In this document: positions 44,470 to 53,616 of the stretch, in pieces | How positions within the stretch are numbered: position 1 is the stretch's first letter | How the letters are laid out: every line of letters begins with the position of its first letter | Assembly: GCF_011761495.1 (NCBI RefSeq) | Contig: NZ_JAASRU010000006.1 | Location: 1 to 64,000, forward strand | Direction of reading: 5' to 3' | Length of the DNA: 64,000 nucleotides | From: Alkalibacillus almallahensis | GTDB lineage: Bacteria; Bacillota; Bacilli; Bacillales; Alkalibacillaceae | Program-made: the position numbers and the translations under genes | The notes under the pieces: generated by a model | The model's input: only the letters and a program-made list of their open reading frames with translations | What the model was told of the DNA's origin: nothing | Database searches by the model: none

Positions 44470-45417
44470 ATGAAACGAATCAAAATCACTGTTCTTCTGC
44501 TATTCGCGCTAATGATGACAGTCGCCTGTTCATCAAACGGTGAGGATATAGACTCAAGTGAGGACACCCTAAGTGCTGGGCTTCTCGTCACAGAAAGCGG
44601 TATTGGTGATAATGCCTTTAGTGACTTAGCCTTCCAAGGATTAACACAAGCACGAGATGAATTAGATGTGGTTTTTGATTACCGCGAACCATTAGATGAG
44701 AACTATGAAGAGAAACTTCAGGAACTCATCGACCAAGATCATGATGTCATTTTTGGTCTAAGCTTCACAACTTCTCCAGCGATTAAAGCTAAGGCAGAAG
44801 AATATCCAGACCAACAATTTGTCGTGATTGATGACACGATTGACCTACCAAATGTAACGTCAATTACCTTTAAAGAAGATGAAGGAAGCCGTCTTATTGG
44901 ATTAATTGCAGGGATGCGCACCGATAGTGACGTCGTTGGATTTATCGGTGGTGTCGAAAGCGACGTAATCCAGAAATTCGAAGATGGCTTTAAACAAGGT
45001 GTTCAAGAAGCAAATCCAGATGCTGAGATTTTAACTGAATACGCGGGTTCATTCGATGACGACCAATTAGGGGCTGAGATTGCAAGCGACATGATTGATG
45101 AAGGTGCCGATTACATATTCCCATCTGCAGGTTTTACTGGAACAGGTGCTTTACAAGAAGCACAAAGTCAGGGCATTCATGCATTTGGTGTCGATACGGA
45201 CCAATACACGATTGCTGAAGATGCCGTTGTTTCATCCATGGTCAAGAACGTCAATATTGCCATTTATAATGTAATGGAACAGCTCAGTAACGGTGAATCA
45301 CTAGAAGGAAATCACCGCGAATTAGGACTAGAAGAAGAAGGCGTTGGTTTAGCGCCAATTCGCGTCATAGAGCTAACGGATCAACAACAACAGACCTTAG
45401 ATGATGCACAAAATTAA
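44470..45417 (+). CDS. BMP-family substrate-binding lipoprotein
   Basis: A 315-residue lipoprotein (lipobox MTVAC) of the BMP/Med class, whose members bind nucleosides or similar compounds for ABC importers. Motifs are GIGDNAFSDLAFQGL, FVVIDDTIDLPNVTSITFKEDEGSRLIGLIAG, VGFIGGVES and IFPSAGFTGTGALQEA. No ABC transporter genes are next to it; instead a chemoreceptor gene follows after 19 bp. The start is the ATG after AGGAGG. Confidence 0.88.
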   Translation: MKRIKITVLLLFALMMTVACSSNGEDIDSSEDTLSAGLLVTESGIGDNAFSDLAFQGLTQARDELDVVFDYREPLDENYEEKLQELIDQDHDVIFGLSFTTSPAIKAKAEEYPDQQFVVIDDTIDLPNVTSITFKEDEGSRLIGLIAGMRTDSDVVGFIGGVESDVIQKFEDGFKQGVQEANPDAEILTEYAGSFDDDQLGAEIASDMIDEGADYIFPSAGFTGTGALQEAQSQGIHAFGVDTDQYTIAEDAVVSSMVKNVNIAIYNVMEQLSNGESLEGNHRELGLEEEGVGLAPIRVIELTDQQQQTLDDAQN

Positions 45418-45436
45418 TCCGGAAAGGAGTCTTTGA

Positions 45437-47086
45437 ATGTCCATTAAAAAACGATTGTACATAATGACATTGACACCGCTTATATTGAGTTTACTAATCG
45501 TGTCATTTATTGCTTATCAGATGATTAATTTACAAGATTCATCACAAGATGACATTGATGTCTTACTTGAAAGTAAAGATATCTATTCTCAGCTTCAATC
45601 TACTGAACAGGCTTTGTCTACTTACTTCTACAGCCCTTCTGCAGCAACGAAACAAGAGGCTGAATTGCAAGTAGAGCAAACAAATGAAACAATTCAAGGG
45701 ATTATGGATTTAGTTGAGACAGAGGAGCAACAACGCTGGGCTAGCCAAGCTCAAGAAAAGTATTCAAATTGGCAAACAGCAACCAATGAAGCGCTTGAAT
45801 CCGAAAACATGAACAACGTCCAACAACAAGCATTAAGAACGGCAGGTCTTGTGAATGATGCTTACATGTTAGAGCGTGCGAGTAATAATTGGTATGATCA
45901 GAATATCGAAGAACAACAAAATATGATTAGTGGATTACTGACGATTATTTTAATCGCAAGTATTATCCTGATTATCTTCACGTTGTTCTTAACCCTTAGA
46001 TTATCGAACCGCATTGCTAACCCACTACAAGCGTTATCACGACAAGCACAAGAAGCGGCTTCTGGTAAACTATCATTAGACATCGACGTTGATGAGAAAG
46101 AAAAAGATGAGGTCGGTCAGCTTAAGCGTTCATTTAAGACCATGATTGAAAACTTAAAGGACACCGTCGAATCCATCCATTCTATAAATCGACGTGTAGA
46201 CGACTTTAGTACACAACTAAATGATGAAATTAAAAGCTTAACAGAAGGTAGTGAACAAGTCGCCAGTTCTACCGACGAACTAGCACAAGGTAGCCAATCC
46301 ATTTCTAACGATGTGCAAGATGCGGTCACACTTGTTGAAAATATGCAACATGACTTTGAAGCGAATGCTGAAGAAAGTGATGCAGCAAACGAAGAAAGTA
46401 CCCATGCACAACAAGCGGTCCAAGACGGGCATAAAGCACTTGTTTCGCAGAAAACGATTATGGATCAGAACCAGGAAGCGATGGCGGAAGTTCGTTCATC
46501 AGTAGAACAATTCACACATTACACGGAACAGATTGAGCAAGCTGTTGCCCTTGTAAACGATATTGCTGAACAAACGAACTTACTTGCTTTAAATGCAGCG
46601 ATCGAAGCTGCGCGTGCTGGTGAACACGGTAAAGGTTTCGCCGTTGTAGCTGATGAAGTTCGTAAATTAGCTGATCAATCAACCTCAGCGACAGATGATA
46701 TTAAACAAATGGTTGATCAAATTCGCCAAGGTGTCGATAAAATCAATGTTCAAACAGAAGAAACAACACGTCTAAGCGAAGAACAAGTGAATGCAGTCGA
46801 TACATCTGAGCAATCGTTTAATAATATCGCTGAGCACGTCAGTCAAATCTATGATCGTCTAGAGAGACTATCACACAATATGAACGAATCACGTAAGCAA
46901 TCTGAGCAAATCACCGCAACAATGGAAAGCATTAGTTCTGTTACTGAAGAAACAGCCGCAGGTACTGAAGAAATTTCAGCTTCAGCAAGCGAACAACAAA
47001 ATGCCTTCCAAAAACTACAACAAGAAGCGGAGAAGCTTGAAATGATGATTGAAGAATTAAATGAAAAAACCTCACATTTTCATTAA
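45437..47086 (+). CDS. Transmembrane methyl-accepting chemotaxis protein
   Basis: A 549-residue receptor. Helix 1 spans about residues 9-31, followed by an extracytoplasmic four-helix-type sensor of about 135 residues, helix 2 (about 165-187), HAMP ([23 protein letters not shown]) and the signalling domain with tip [31 protein letters not shown]. It shares an operon with the BMP lipoprotein, which may be its ligand-binding partner. Confidence 0.93.
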   Translation: MSIKKRLYIMTLTPLILSLLIVSFIAYQMINLQDSSQDDIDVLLESKDIYSQLQSTEQALSTYFYSPSAATKQEAELQVEQTNETIQGIMDLVETEEQQRWASQAQEKYSNWQTATNEALESENMNNVQQQALRTAGLVNDAYMLERASNNWYDQNIEEQQNMISGLLTIILIASIILIIFTLFLTLRLSNRIANPLQALSRQAQEAASGKLSLDIDVDEKEKDEVGQLKRSFKTMIENLKDTVESIHSINRRVDDFSTQLNDEIKSLTEGSEQVASSTDELAQGSQSISNDVQDAVTLVENMQHDFEANAEESDAANEESTHAQQAVQDGHKALVSQKTIMDQNQEAMAEVRSSVEQFTHYTEQIEQAVALVNDIAEQTNLLALNAAIEAARAGEHGKGFAVVADEVRKLADQSTSATDDIKQMVDQIRQGVDKINVQTEETTRLSEEQVNAVDTSEQSFNNIAEHVSQIYDRLERLSHNMNESRKQSEQITATMESISSVTEETAAGTEEISASASEQQNAFQKLQQEAEKLEMMIEELNEKTSHFH

Positions 47087-47093
47087 ATAAATC

Positions 47094-47138
47094 TATCCCT
47101 TTCGACAACATAGTAGTTAAGTCGAAAGGGATTTTTTA
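47094..47138 (+). terminator. Intrinsic terminator after the chemoreceptor gene
   Basis: ATCCCTTTCGAC pairs with GTCGAAAGGGAT, followed by TTTTTAC. Confidence 0.9.
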
Positions 47139-47233
47139 CATTTGCTACCTTTTTGCTTACAATATTATTTGAAGGTAAAATCATACAATTGTTTTATAAC
47201 AGACTATCCTACCCAGATAAATTAGGTGAAAAA

Positions 47234-48478
47234 ATGTTTAATGTTAGTTCATTCATTCAATATCATAGGACAAATCAAGGTTTATCCCAACGAGATCTCG
47301 CAGAAGGAATATGCTCAATCTCTTATTTGAGTAAAATAGAGAACGCTACGATTGAACCGAGCCAGGATTTATTTAATGAGTTATGCGAGCGATTGGGTGT
47401 GTCACTTGAATCTTTTAATAAAATGACTAACTATGCTATTGAAGACGAAATCATGTGGCTTTATAAACTTATTTCGAAAAAGAATTTCAATGAAGCAAGT
47501 TCCTACTATCAATTTTTAAAAAACCAATTAACTCCTTTTCACCATGAAAAAATCATCCATTTATTTAAGTTAATCGAACTTTATTATTTTATTGAAATGA
47601 AAGATGACCGAGTTAATTACTATGAAATAGATGAGCTATTACGAATGGAATCAAGCTTCGAGGAAGAAAAACGCTACTACTTTCTTAAAATCATGGGCGT
47701 TTACTATATTCACCTTGCTTATCCTCACCAAGCGATTCTTTATCTCATCGATGCTGAACAAGTCCTAACGCGTTATGCGATGAAAGGTCCTGACTTGTAT
47801 TACTTAATTGCTGCTACTTACACCAGATTATCTGAACCTGCCCGCAGCAATCACTATTGTCAAATTGCTAAAGAACAATATATCAATGTGTTTATGTATC
47901 CCAAAATTACCAATTGTTACATCTTATTCGGCATCAATTATACATTATTGCAAGCATTTGATATTGCAGAACGCTATTTCTTTCAAGTCTTAAACTCAAG
48001 ACCGATGATGGATTCAGATCATGTAACGGCCAATGTACAGTATAATATTGGCTTCATGTATTGTGAGAAACAAGACTGGGAACGAGCGTTGAACTACTTA
48101 CATCAAGCTTTTTCAGGATTTTATTCTACTTTTGAAAAGCTCCATTGTGTTCAACTGATCGCAAAAGCTTATCATCATTTGCAGGAATATAACGAAGCCA
48201 TGTCGTATATTGAATATGGTAAACAATTAAGTGATCAAATTGGTGACCAGAAAATTCGTTGTTTATTATGGCTGTTAGAACATCGAATTTATGATACCCT
48301 TCACACAACACAGTTTACTAATGAAGCTGAACAATATTGGCTTAATTATTTGGTTGAACGAGGAGAAAATAGAACACTAAAACAACTATATTTCTTCCTT
48401 GCAGAGTCACTAGTCAGTCAAAATCGCGACAGTGAAGCAATTACGTATTACAAAAAGTTGATGCAAATAGGCATCTAA
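47234..48478 (+). CDS. HTH-TPR transcriptional regulator (RRNPP-like)
   Basis: A 414-residue protein. Residues about 6-60 form an XRE helix-turn-helix (IQYHRTNQGLSQRDLAEGICSISYLSKIENATIEPS) and the rest is a chain of TPR-like helical repeats rich in Tyr and Phe. This is the build of PlcR, NprR and other RRNPP regulators that sense short peptides. No gene for a small secreted peptide is seen beside it. The start is the ATG after TTAGGTG. Confidence 0.85.
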   Translation: MFNVSSFIQYHRTNQGLSQRDLAEGICSISYLSKIENATIEPSQDLFNELCERLGVSLESFNKMTNYAIEDEIMWLYKLISKKNFNEASSYYQFLKNQLTPFHHEKIIHLFKLIELYYFIEMKDDRVNYYEIDELLRMESSFEEEKRYYFLKIMGVYYIHLAYPHQAILYLIDAEQVLTRYAMKGPDLYYLIAATYTRLSEPARSNHYCQIAKEQYINVFMYPKITNCYILFGINYTLLQAFDIAERYFFQVLNSRPMMDSDHVTANVQYNIGFMYCEKQDWERALNYLHQAFSGFYSTFEKLHCVQLIAKAYHHLQEYNEAMSYIEYGKQLSDQIGDQKIRCLLWLLEHRIYDTLHTTQFTNEAEQYWLNYLVERGENRTLKQLYFFLAESLVSQNRDSEAITYYKKLMQIGI

Positions 48479-48500
48479 ACTATTAAAAGTGAGGGATTCT

Positions 48501-49274
48501 ATGTCTAATCTCGTGTTATTAACCGAAGAAGATCATGTGACGACTATTACCTTGAATCGTCCTGAACAAGTGAATGCTTTAAACGAAGAAATGTTAAGTG
48601 CTTTAGCTGAACGCTTAAATGAAGCATTCCATAATGATTCTAAGATTGTCGTCTTAGAAGCGAATGGGAAAGCGTTTTCAGCAGGTGGCGATTTAAACAT
48701 GATGATAAATTCAGATGCTGGCGGGCATTTCGAAAACATTATGAACACCATTGAGGACATTGTCTTAACCCTTTATCAAATGCCTAAAATCACGATCGCT
48801 GCTCTGAAAGGTTCAGCTGCTGGATTAGGTCTTAGTTTAACACTTGCTTGTGACTACGTTTTAGCTAAATCAGATGCTAAAGTCGCTATGAATTTTATCG
48901 GAATAGGGTTGATTCCTGATGGCGGCGGCCATTTCTTCATGCAACAGCGTATTGGAACCGTACGCGCGAAGCAAACCATCTGGGAAGGTAAACGATTAGA
49001 GGCTGATGAGGCAAAAGGATTAGGTTTAGTTGACTTTGTGATCAACTCTGATATGGATCAAGTGGTTAACCAATATATTGATAAATTGAAGAAGTCACCA
49101 ATCCTAGCGATGATTGAATCAAAAATGATTTATCATCACCAATCGATTGATCAACTCAAATCATTCTTGGCTGCTGAGACAAAAGGTCAGACGGCTATGC
49201 GACAAACTTCAGATCACCAAGAAGGTGTTGATGCGTTTCTTAATAAGCGCCATCCAAATTTCACTTGGGAGTAA
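48501..49274 (+). CDS. Enoyl-CoA hydratase/isomerase family protein
   Basis: A 257-residue crotonase. The oxyanion-hole motifs are AFSAGGDLNMM and ALKGSAAGLGLSLTLACD. Of the two catalytic glutamates of classical hydratases, the positions around IGIGLIPDGGGHFFM show Asp in the second, as in isomerase-like members. Not in a fatty-acid operon, so its role is open. It follows the HTH-TPR gene after 22 bp. Confidence 0.88.
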   Translation: MSNLVLLTEEDHVTTITLNRPEQVNALNEEMLSALAERLNEAFHNDSKIVVLEANGKAFSAGGDLNMMINSDAGGHFENIMNTIEDIVLTLYQMPKITIAALKGSAAGLGLSLTLACDYVLAKSDAKVAMNFIGIGLIPDGGGHFFMQQRIGTVRAKQTIWEGKRLEADEAKGLGLVDFVINSDMDQVVNQYIDKLKKSPILAMIESKMIYHHQSIDQLKSFLAAETKGQTAMRQTSDHQEGVDAFLNKRHPNFTWE

Positions 49275-49295
49275 GATCAAATTAATTCCTTAATA

Positions 49296-49348
49296 AAAAT
49301 CCCTTAGCCTTCATACCCGTATGTATGAGTTGGCTAAGGGATTTTAAT
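49296..49348. terminator. Terminator after the enoyl-CoA hydratase gene
   Basis: AAAATCCCTTAGCC pairs with GGCTAAGGGATTTT; an inner stem CATAC/GTATG extends it. A and T runs allow use in both directions. Confidence 0.88.
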
Positions 49349-49406
49349 ATAGACTCTAATTTGTTGGTGTAGATACACAATGTAGTTAAGCATTGGGATA
49401 GAGTCC

Positions 49407-49612
49407 GTTGGCTACAAGCGCTCCGCTTACGGTGGATGCTTGCCGCGGGCACGGCTCGAGCTTCCTCGGCCAAAAATGCGTGGCCTGCGGGATCTCGAGA
49501 CGCGTGCTTTTCCCGTGACGGCCCGGACGGCCTAATGTCGACATTGGTCACAGGACGTGACCGCTTTTAGTTGACCAGGCGTCACCACCTACGCTCCTCG
49601 CTTGAAGCCAAC
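49407..49612 (+). repeat. Modular hairpin repeat, copy E (modules M4+M3)
   Basis: The outer arm GTTGGCTACAAGCG pairs with CGCTTGAAGCCAAC, a sequence different from copies A and B yet equally self-complementary. Inner arms include GCGGG/CCCG and CTCGAG/CTCGAG. It lacks M1, has M4 (GGCC/GGCC) and M3 with GGCC/GGCC where copy B has GACC/GGTC. It lies between the convergent enoyl-CoA hydratase and mtlD genes. The rest of the 49275-49751 gap shows only the terminator and AT-rich sequence. Confidence 0.9.
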
Positions 49613-49751
49613 TTAGCACATTGTTCGCGTACGTTGAAAAGTTTTATAGTCCCATAAAAATAAAAATATACAAGACCAAACAGCACAGATGAGAAGTATT
49701 TTTAAAGAAGCACCCTAACATTAGACTTAGAGCTTAAATATATTCCAAAAC

Positions 49752-50894
49752 TCAGTTATCTAACTCGTCCATTATATAATCATAAAGTGGTTCGTCTGGG
49801 CTTAGGCCACACACGTCTTCTAAGACTTGTGCATAACCAGATTCTTGAACCGTTTGTTGTAATTCCACCGCTTCAGCGTCTGCTTCGTTACTATAGTTTA
49901 GGGCACTCAGAATCACTTTAATCAAATATTTAGGAGCCTCATTAAACAATTCCACATACTGAAGAGCTGGGCGAATCAAGCGATCTTTCTCTCCTAATTT
50001 ACGCTTCGGTCCACGTGCTACTCTCGTAATCTCATCGTTTAAATAAGGGTTTTTAAAGCGATTAACAATCTTCTTACGATACTTCTTATGCGTCGCGCCA
50101 TCAAAGCCATATAATTGAATGAGGACATGTCCTGTTTCTTGTAGAGCGCCATTCACAGTCGTTATAATCTCCTGATCTTGGGTTGCCTCCTTAATGGTGT
50201 CATATCCAAATTGGTCACCTAGATAAGCAATCGCTGCATGACCTGTATTAACCGTAAATAATTTGCGTTCAATATATGATGTTAAATCTTCAACATAAGT
50301 GATTCCTTTTATATCTGGAACCTCACCTTTCACATCATTTCGTGAGACCACCCATTCAAAATAAGGCTCAACTGTAACGGCTAACAGATCCTCATTTTCT
50401 TGATTAGGGACAATGCGATCAACAGCAGCATCTGGAAACCCTACCCGCTCTTCTAACAACGCATGATACTCTTGTGGCAAATGTTCTAGCACTTTTTCTT
50501 TGAGTAATGAGCTGCCACCGATCATATTCTCACAGGCGATGACATTCAGGTAATCGTTCTTTTCATCAAACCGTTTCACTAAGCCTTCAGCAATATTTCG
50601 GGCAATAATCGGAAGTACTTGCGGTCCAACGGCAGTTGTGACGATATCTGCTTTAGCAATATTTTCACTTACTTCTTCTGGCTGTTCAGTACTGACAATA
50701 CCTGAAATATTGCTCACAATTTTCTCTTGCTCTTCTTCTCCTGCTAAAATCACAGGATATTGCTTGCGTTCATTAATTTCCTGAATAATAGTTTCATTAA
50801 CATCGACGAACACGGTATGGTAATTCGCATCAGAGAGCAACGTCCCAATGAATCCCCGACCAATATTACCAGCGCCAAAATGCACAGCTAGCAT
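49752..50894 (-). CDS. mtlD: Mannitol-1-phosphate 5-dehydrogenase
   Basis: A 380-residue NAD-dependent enzyme that converts mannitol 1-phosphate to fructose 6-phosphate. The Rossmann motif is AVHFGAGNIGRGFIG, with the catalytic region TVNTGHAAIAYLG. The start ATG overlaps the mtlF stop by one base. Last gene of the mtl operon. Confidence 0.96.
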   Translation of the reverse strand: MLAVHFGAGNIGRGFIGTLLSDANYHTVFVDVNETIIQEINERKQYPVILAGEEEQEKIVSNISGIVSTEQPEEVSENIAKADIVTTAVGPQVLPIIARNIAEGLVKRFDEKNDYLNVIACENMIGGSSLLKEKVLEHLPQEYHALLEERVGFPDAAVDRIVPNQENEDLLAVTVEPYFEWVVSRNDVKGEVPDIKGITYVEDLTSYIERKLFTVNTGHAAIAYLGDQFGYDTIKEATQDQEIITTVNGALQETGHVLIQLYGFDGATHKKYRKKIVNRFKNPYLNDEITRVARGPKRKLGEKDRLIRPALQYVELFNEAPKYLIKVILSALNYSNEADAEAVELQQTVQESGYAQVLEDVCGLSPDEPLYDYIMDELDN

Positions 50895-51328
50895 TAATTA
50901 ACGCCTCCTAAAATCGTTAGAATTTCGTCTTTTGTTTCAGCGTTGATCAACTTTTGAATATTTTCTTCTTCAGAACAAACGAGTGCAATTTTAGATAGGA
51001 TCTCTAAGTGCTCATTTCCTTTACCTGCGATACCGATTAAAATATTGACCTCGTTCCCGTCAAAGTCTACACCATCCGGTACAATCACAACAGATAGACC
51101 CGTCTCATTAACGGTTGATTTCGCATCCTCTGTACCATGAGGAATCGCGACTTGATTGCCAATATAAGTCGTAGATACTTCTTCACGTTCTAACATTTTG
51201 TCAATGTAACTCGCTTCTACATACCCTTGATCATTTAAAATCTGCCCTGCATATCGCACAGCTTCCTCTTTACTATTTAGTTCTGCATTTAATACAATAT
51301 TGTCTTTCGTTAAAATATCATTAGCCAT
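50894..51328 (-). CDS. mtlF: Mannitol PTS enzyme IIA
   Basis: A 144-residue IIA protein of the fructose-mannitol family. The phosphoryl histidine is in NQVAIPHGTEDAK. It passes phosphate from HPr to the IIB domain of MtlA. The start is the ATG of MANDILTK behind AAGGGAAG. Confidence 0.95.
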   Translation of the reverse strand: MANDILTKDNIVLNAELNSKEEAVRYAGQILNDQGYVEASYIDKMLEREEVSTTYIGNQVAIPHGTEDAKSTVNETGLSVVIVPDGVDFDGNEVNILIGIAGKGNEHLEILSKIALVCSEEENIQKLINAETKDEILTILGGVN

Positions 51329-51364
51329 TGTCATTCTTCCCTTCTATTTGATGTTAAGAGTCGC

Positions 51365-53419
51365 TTAAGTCAATTGCTCCACTAAATAAGCTTTGATTAT
51401 TTCTTCCTCTTGAGACTCGAAAACAGAAATCGCTTGATCATCCTTAACGAGTAATTCACTAATCGAACTTAGAACTTCTAATTCATATTGACCAACAGAT
51501 TCTGGTGAGATCATAACCATCATGTGCTTCATTTCCATCCAGTGATCGTCCATTCCCTTTACCTTAATAGGCGTCTGTAATGGATAAATTGTTAAGGAAG
51601 GCTTCACAACCTCATGATTCCGTGTATGAAATAACGCTAAAGATGTGTTGGGGATTCCGACCCCACCGCTATTCAACCTTTTTAACAACTGATCTGAAAC
51701 AACTTGATCATCGCGGATCACATCCTGATCAAGCAATAATTCACAAACCTTTTTCACCGTTTGTTCTAAACTTAATGTTTCCTGAATCGGATCAACTGAA
51801 ACATCATCAATAATGGGGAGTAGATGATGTTTCAGTTCAGAAGCTTCTACTTCAGCACTATGAGCCGATCCTGCTTCAGATTGATTCCTTCTTCCTACAT
51901 TTCGACTCACGCGTTGTTTATGAATAAAACGATTAATCTCACGAATGTCATCTTGGTCTAACATAGGTGATACCAGCACATATTCATAAGACATGTTTTG
52001 AATGGGGACAGTTGATACCACAAAATCATATTTCTCTAAGTCTAAGCGTTCGATATCAAACAAAGAACCATGGTCAACTGAACTGATCTCCGTAAATTGT
52101 TGATTAATTTTAGTCGCTAACATTTTCGATGTGCCGATCCCACTCGAACACACAACTAATACATCAAAACGTACATCCTCTTCCATCTTTAGCATCGTCG
52201 AGGCGAAGTGTAATACTAAATACGCCACCTCTTCTTTTGGAAAAGTTAAATGAGGAAAAACTTGATGAACTCCCTCTTCAATAATCTCGAATAAGACAGG
52301 GTGATCGGTTTCAATTTGTGATGCTAAGGGGTTTTTAATATTCATCCCTTGCGATAAACGGAAAACAGCAGGTTTTAAATGAGCCACCAAATCATTTAAA
52401 ATCTGATCTTGCTCAAATACAAACCGCTCCATTCTGCGATTAACAAAATCAATTAATTCTTTAGCTTTAAAAGCCATATCAAGTGAAGATTCTTCTAGCA
52501 AATAATCATGATCATAACGCAACTTTGCCCCTAGAAGATGCATCGTGATATACCCAATTTCATCACGAGGGATCGTCATATCAAACGCCTTCTCTAGCTT
52601 TTCTATCATCTTTTGAGCTATTTGAAACTCTCTCGAATCTTCTAACTCGGTCAAATACGCCTGATCAAATTGAATCGTCTCACCTTTTTGTAATCGTTCC
52701 ATAGCCAACGCTAAGTGAACAATCAAACCAATGTACGCATTGTCTGCTAGTTCGTACGGTAAATCCGCATTCGTTTGATTGACCGCTTCTTTAACCCGCG
52801 ATAATTTATCATGTTCGACTAAATCAAGAAGACGATGCGAAATCGAATTCATCTGTTGCGAGTCTTGCTCTATATGTTTACTTAACAAATGAATGAGCTC
52901 TGATTCATCGACATGTTTAGATATGAAATAACTCATCGCTGAGCGTTTTTGCTTTTCTTCACCATCAATCTTCACGCCATACCCTCGCTTACGAATTAAA
53001 CTTAACTCGTATTGCTCTAATACAGGCTGCAAATAATCGAGGTCATGACTAACCGTCGCAATGGTAACCTGTAGTTCATTCGCCAATGCATACAATTTAA
53101 TCGGGTCTTGAGCTTCTAATAACGTCGTCAGTATAATAGATTGTCTCTCTTCGGGTGTGTAATCAGTGTGCTCAAGTTGTAAAATCGCATGCTTCAACCG
53201 TTCTTGATCATCTTTGTCTCCTGATAACTCAACGCCCACACCAGATTTCTTATGAATCGTTAAGTGATAATCTTGAATGATTGATTCAAGATTATTTAAA
53301 TCACGGTGAACCGTTCTGACACTAACATCTAATTCTTCTGACAACTGATTAACAGGAATTGGTTCATCGTAAGATAAGAGTGTCTCAATTAATTTACGCT
53401 CACGACCAGAAATGTACAC
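51365..53419 (-). CDS. mtlR: MtlR, PRD-type transcriptional activator of the mannitol operon
   Basis: A 684-residue regulator. In order: two N-terminal HTH regions (NQLSEELDVSVRTVHRDLNNLE and ANELQVTIATVSHDLDYLQ), two PTS regulation domains, a IIB-like domain with Cys in VVCSSGIGTSKMLA, and a C-terminal IIA-like domain. PTS phosphorylation at the PRD His residues activates it and phosphorylation of the IIB/IIA parts tunes it. The start is GTG after AAGGGGGTG. The gene order mtlA-R-F-D is that of Geobacillus stearothermophilus. Confidence 0.95.
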   Translation of the reverse strand: MYISGRERKLIETLLSYDEPIPVNQLSEELDVSVRTVHRDLNNLESIIQDYHLTIHKKSGVGVELSGDKDDQERLKHAILQLEHTDYTPEERQSIILTTLLEAQDPIKLYALANELQVTIATVSHDLDYLQPVLEQYELSLIRKRGYGVKIDGEEKQKRSAMSYFISKHVDESELIHLLSKHIEQDSQQMNSISHRLLDLVEHDKLSRVKEAVNQTNADLPYELADNAYIGLIVHLALAMERLQKGETIQFDQAYLTELEDSREFQIAQKMIEKLEKAFDMTIPRDEIGYITMHLLGAKLRYDHDYLLEESSLDMAFKAKELIDFVNRRMERFVFEQDQILNDLVAHLKPAVFRLSQGMNIKNPLASQIETDHPVLFEIIEEGVHQVFPHLTFPKEEVAYLVLHFASTMLKMEEDVRFDVLVVCSSGIGTSKMLATKINQQFTEISSVDHGSLFDIERLDLEKYDFVVSTVPIQNMSYEYVLVSPMLDQDDIREINRFIHKQRVSRNVGRRNQSEAGSAHSAEVEASELKHHLLPIIDDVSVDPIQETLSLEQTVKKVCELLLDQDVIRDDQVVSDQLLKRLNSGGVGIPNTSLALFHTRNHEVVKPSLTIYPLQTPIKVKGMDDHWMEMKHMMVMISPESVGQYELEVLSSISELLVKDDQAISVFESQEEEIIKAYLVEQLT

Positions 53420-53563
53420 TGATTCACACCCCCTTCTGACATTTCATCTAAATGCCCACTATTATTGTAACTACCCTAAAACTGCTTAAGCAATTCAATC
53501 TTCTTGCTATTTAGACATAATCATTGTTGTCATCATTAAACAACTTAATTATTTAATGCGCAT

Positions 53564-53612
53564 AGAAAAATCGTGGAAATCACTCTAGAAAGGCTATTCC
53601 ACGATTTTTTGT
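53564..53612 (-). terminator. Terminator after mtlA
   Basis: AAAAATCGTGGAA pairs with TTCCACGATTTTT, with T runs on the minus strand. It lies between mtlA and mtlR, so it may lower expression of mtlR-F-D relative to mtlA. Confidence 0.8.
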
Positions 53613-53616
53613 TAGA

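Noticed and set aside
49282-49551. 89-codon frame in repeat copy E
   Set aside because: Overlaps the terminator and the repeat; frame not shared with copy B.
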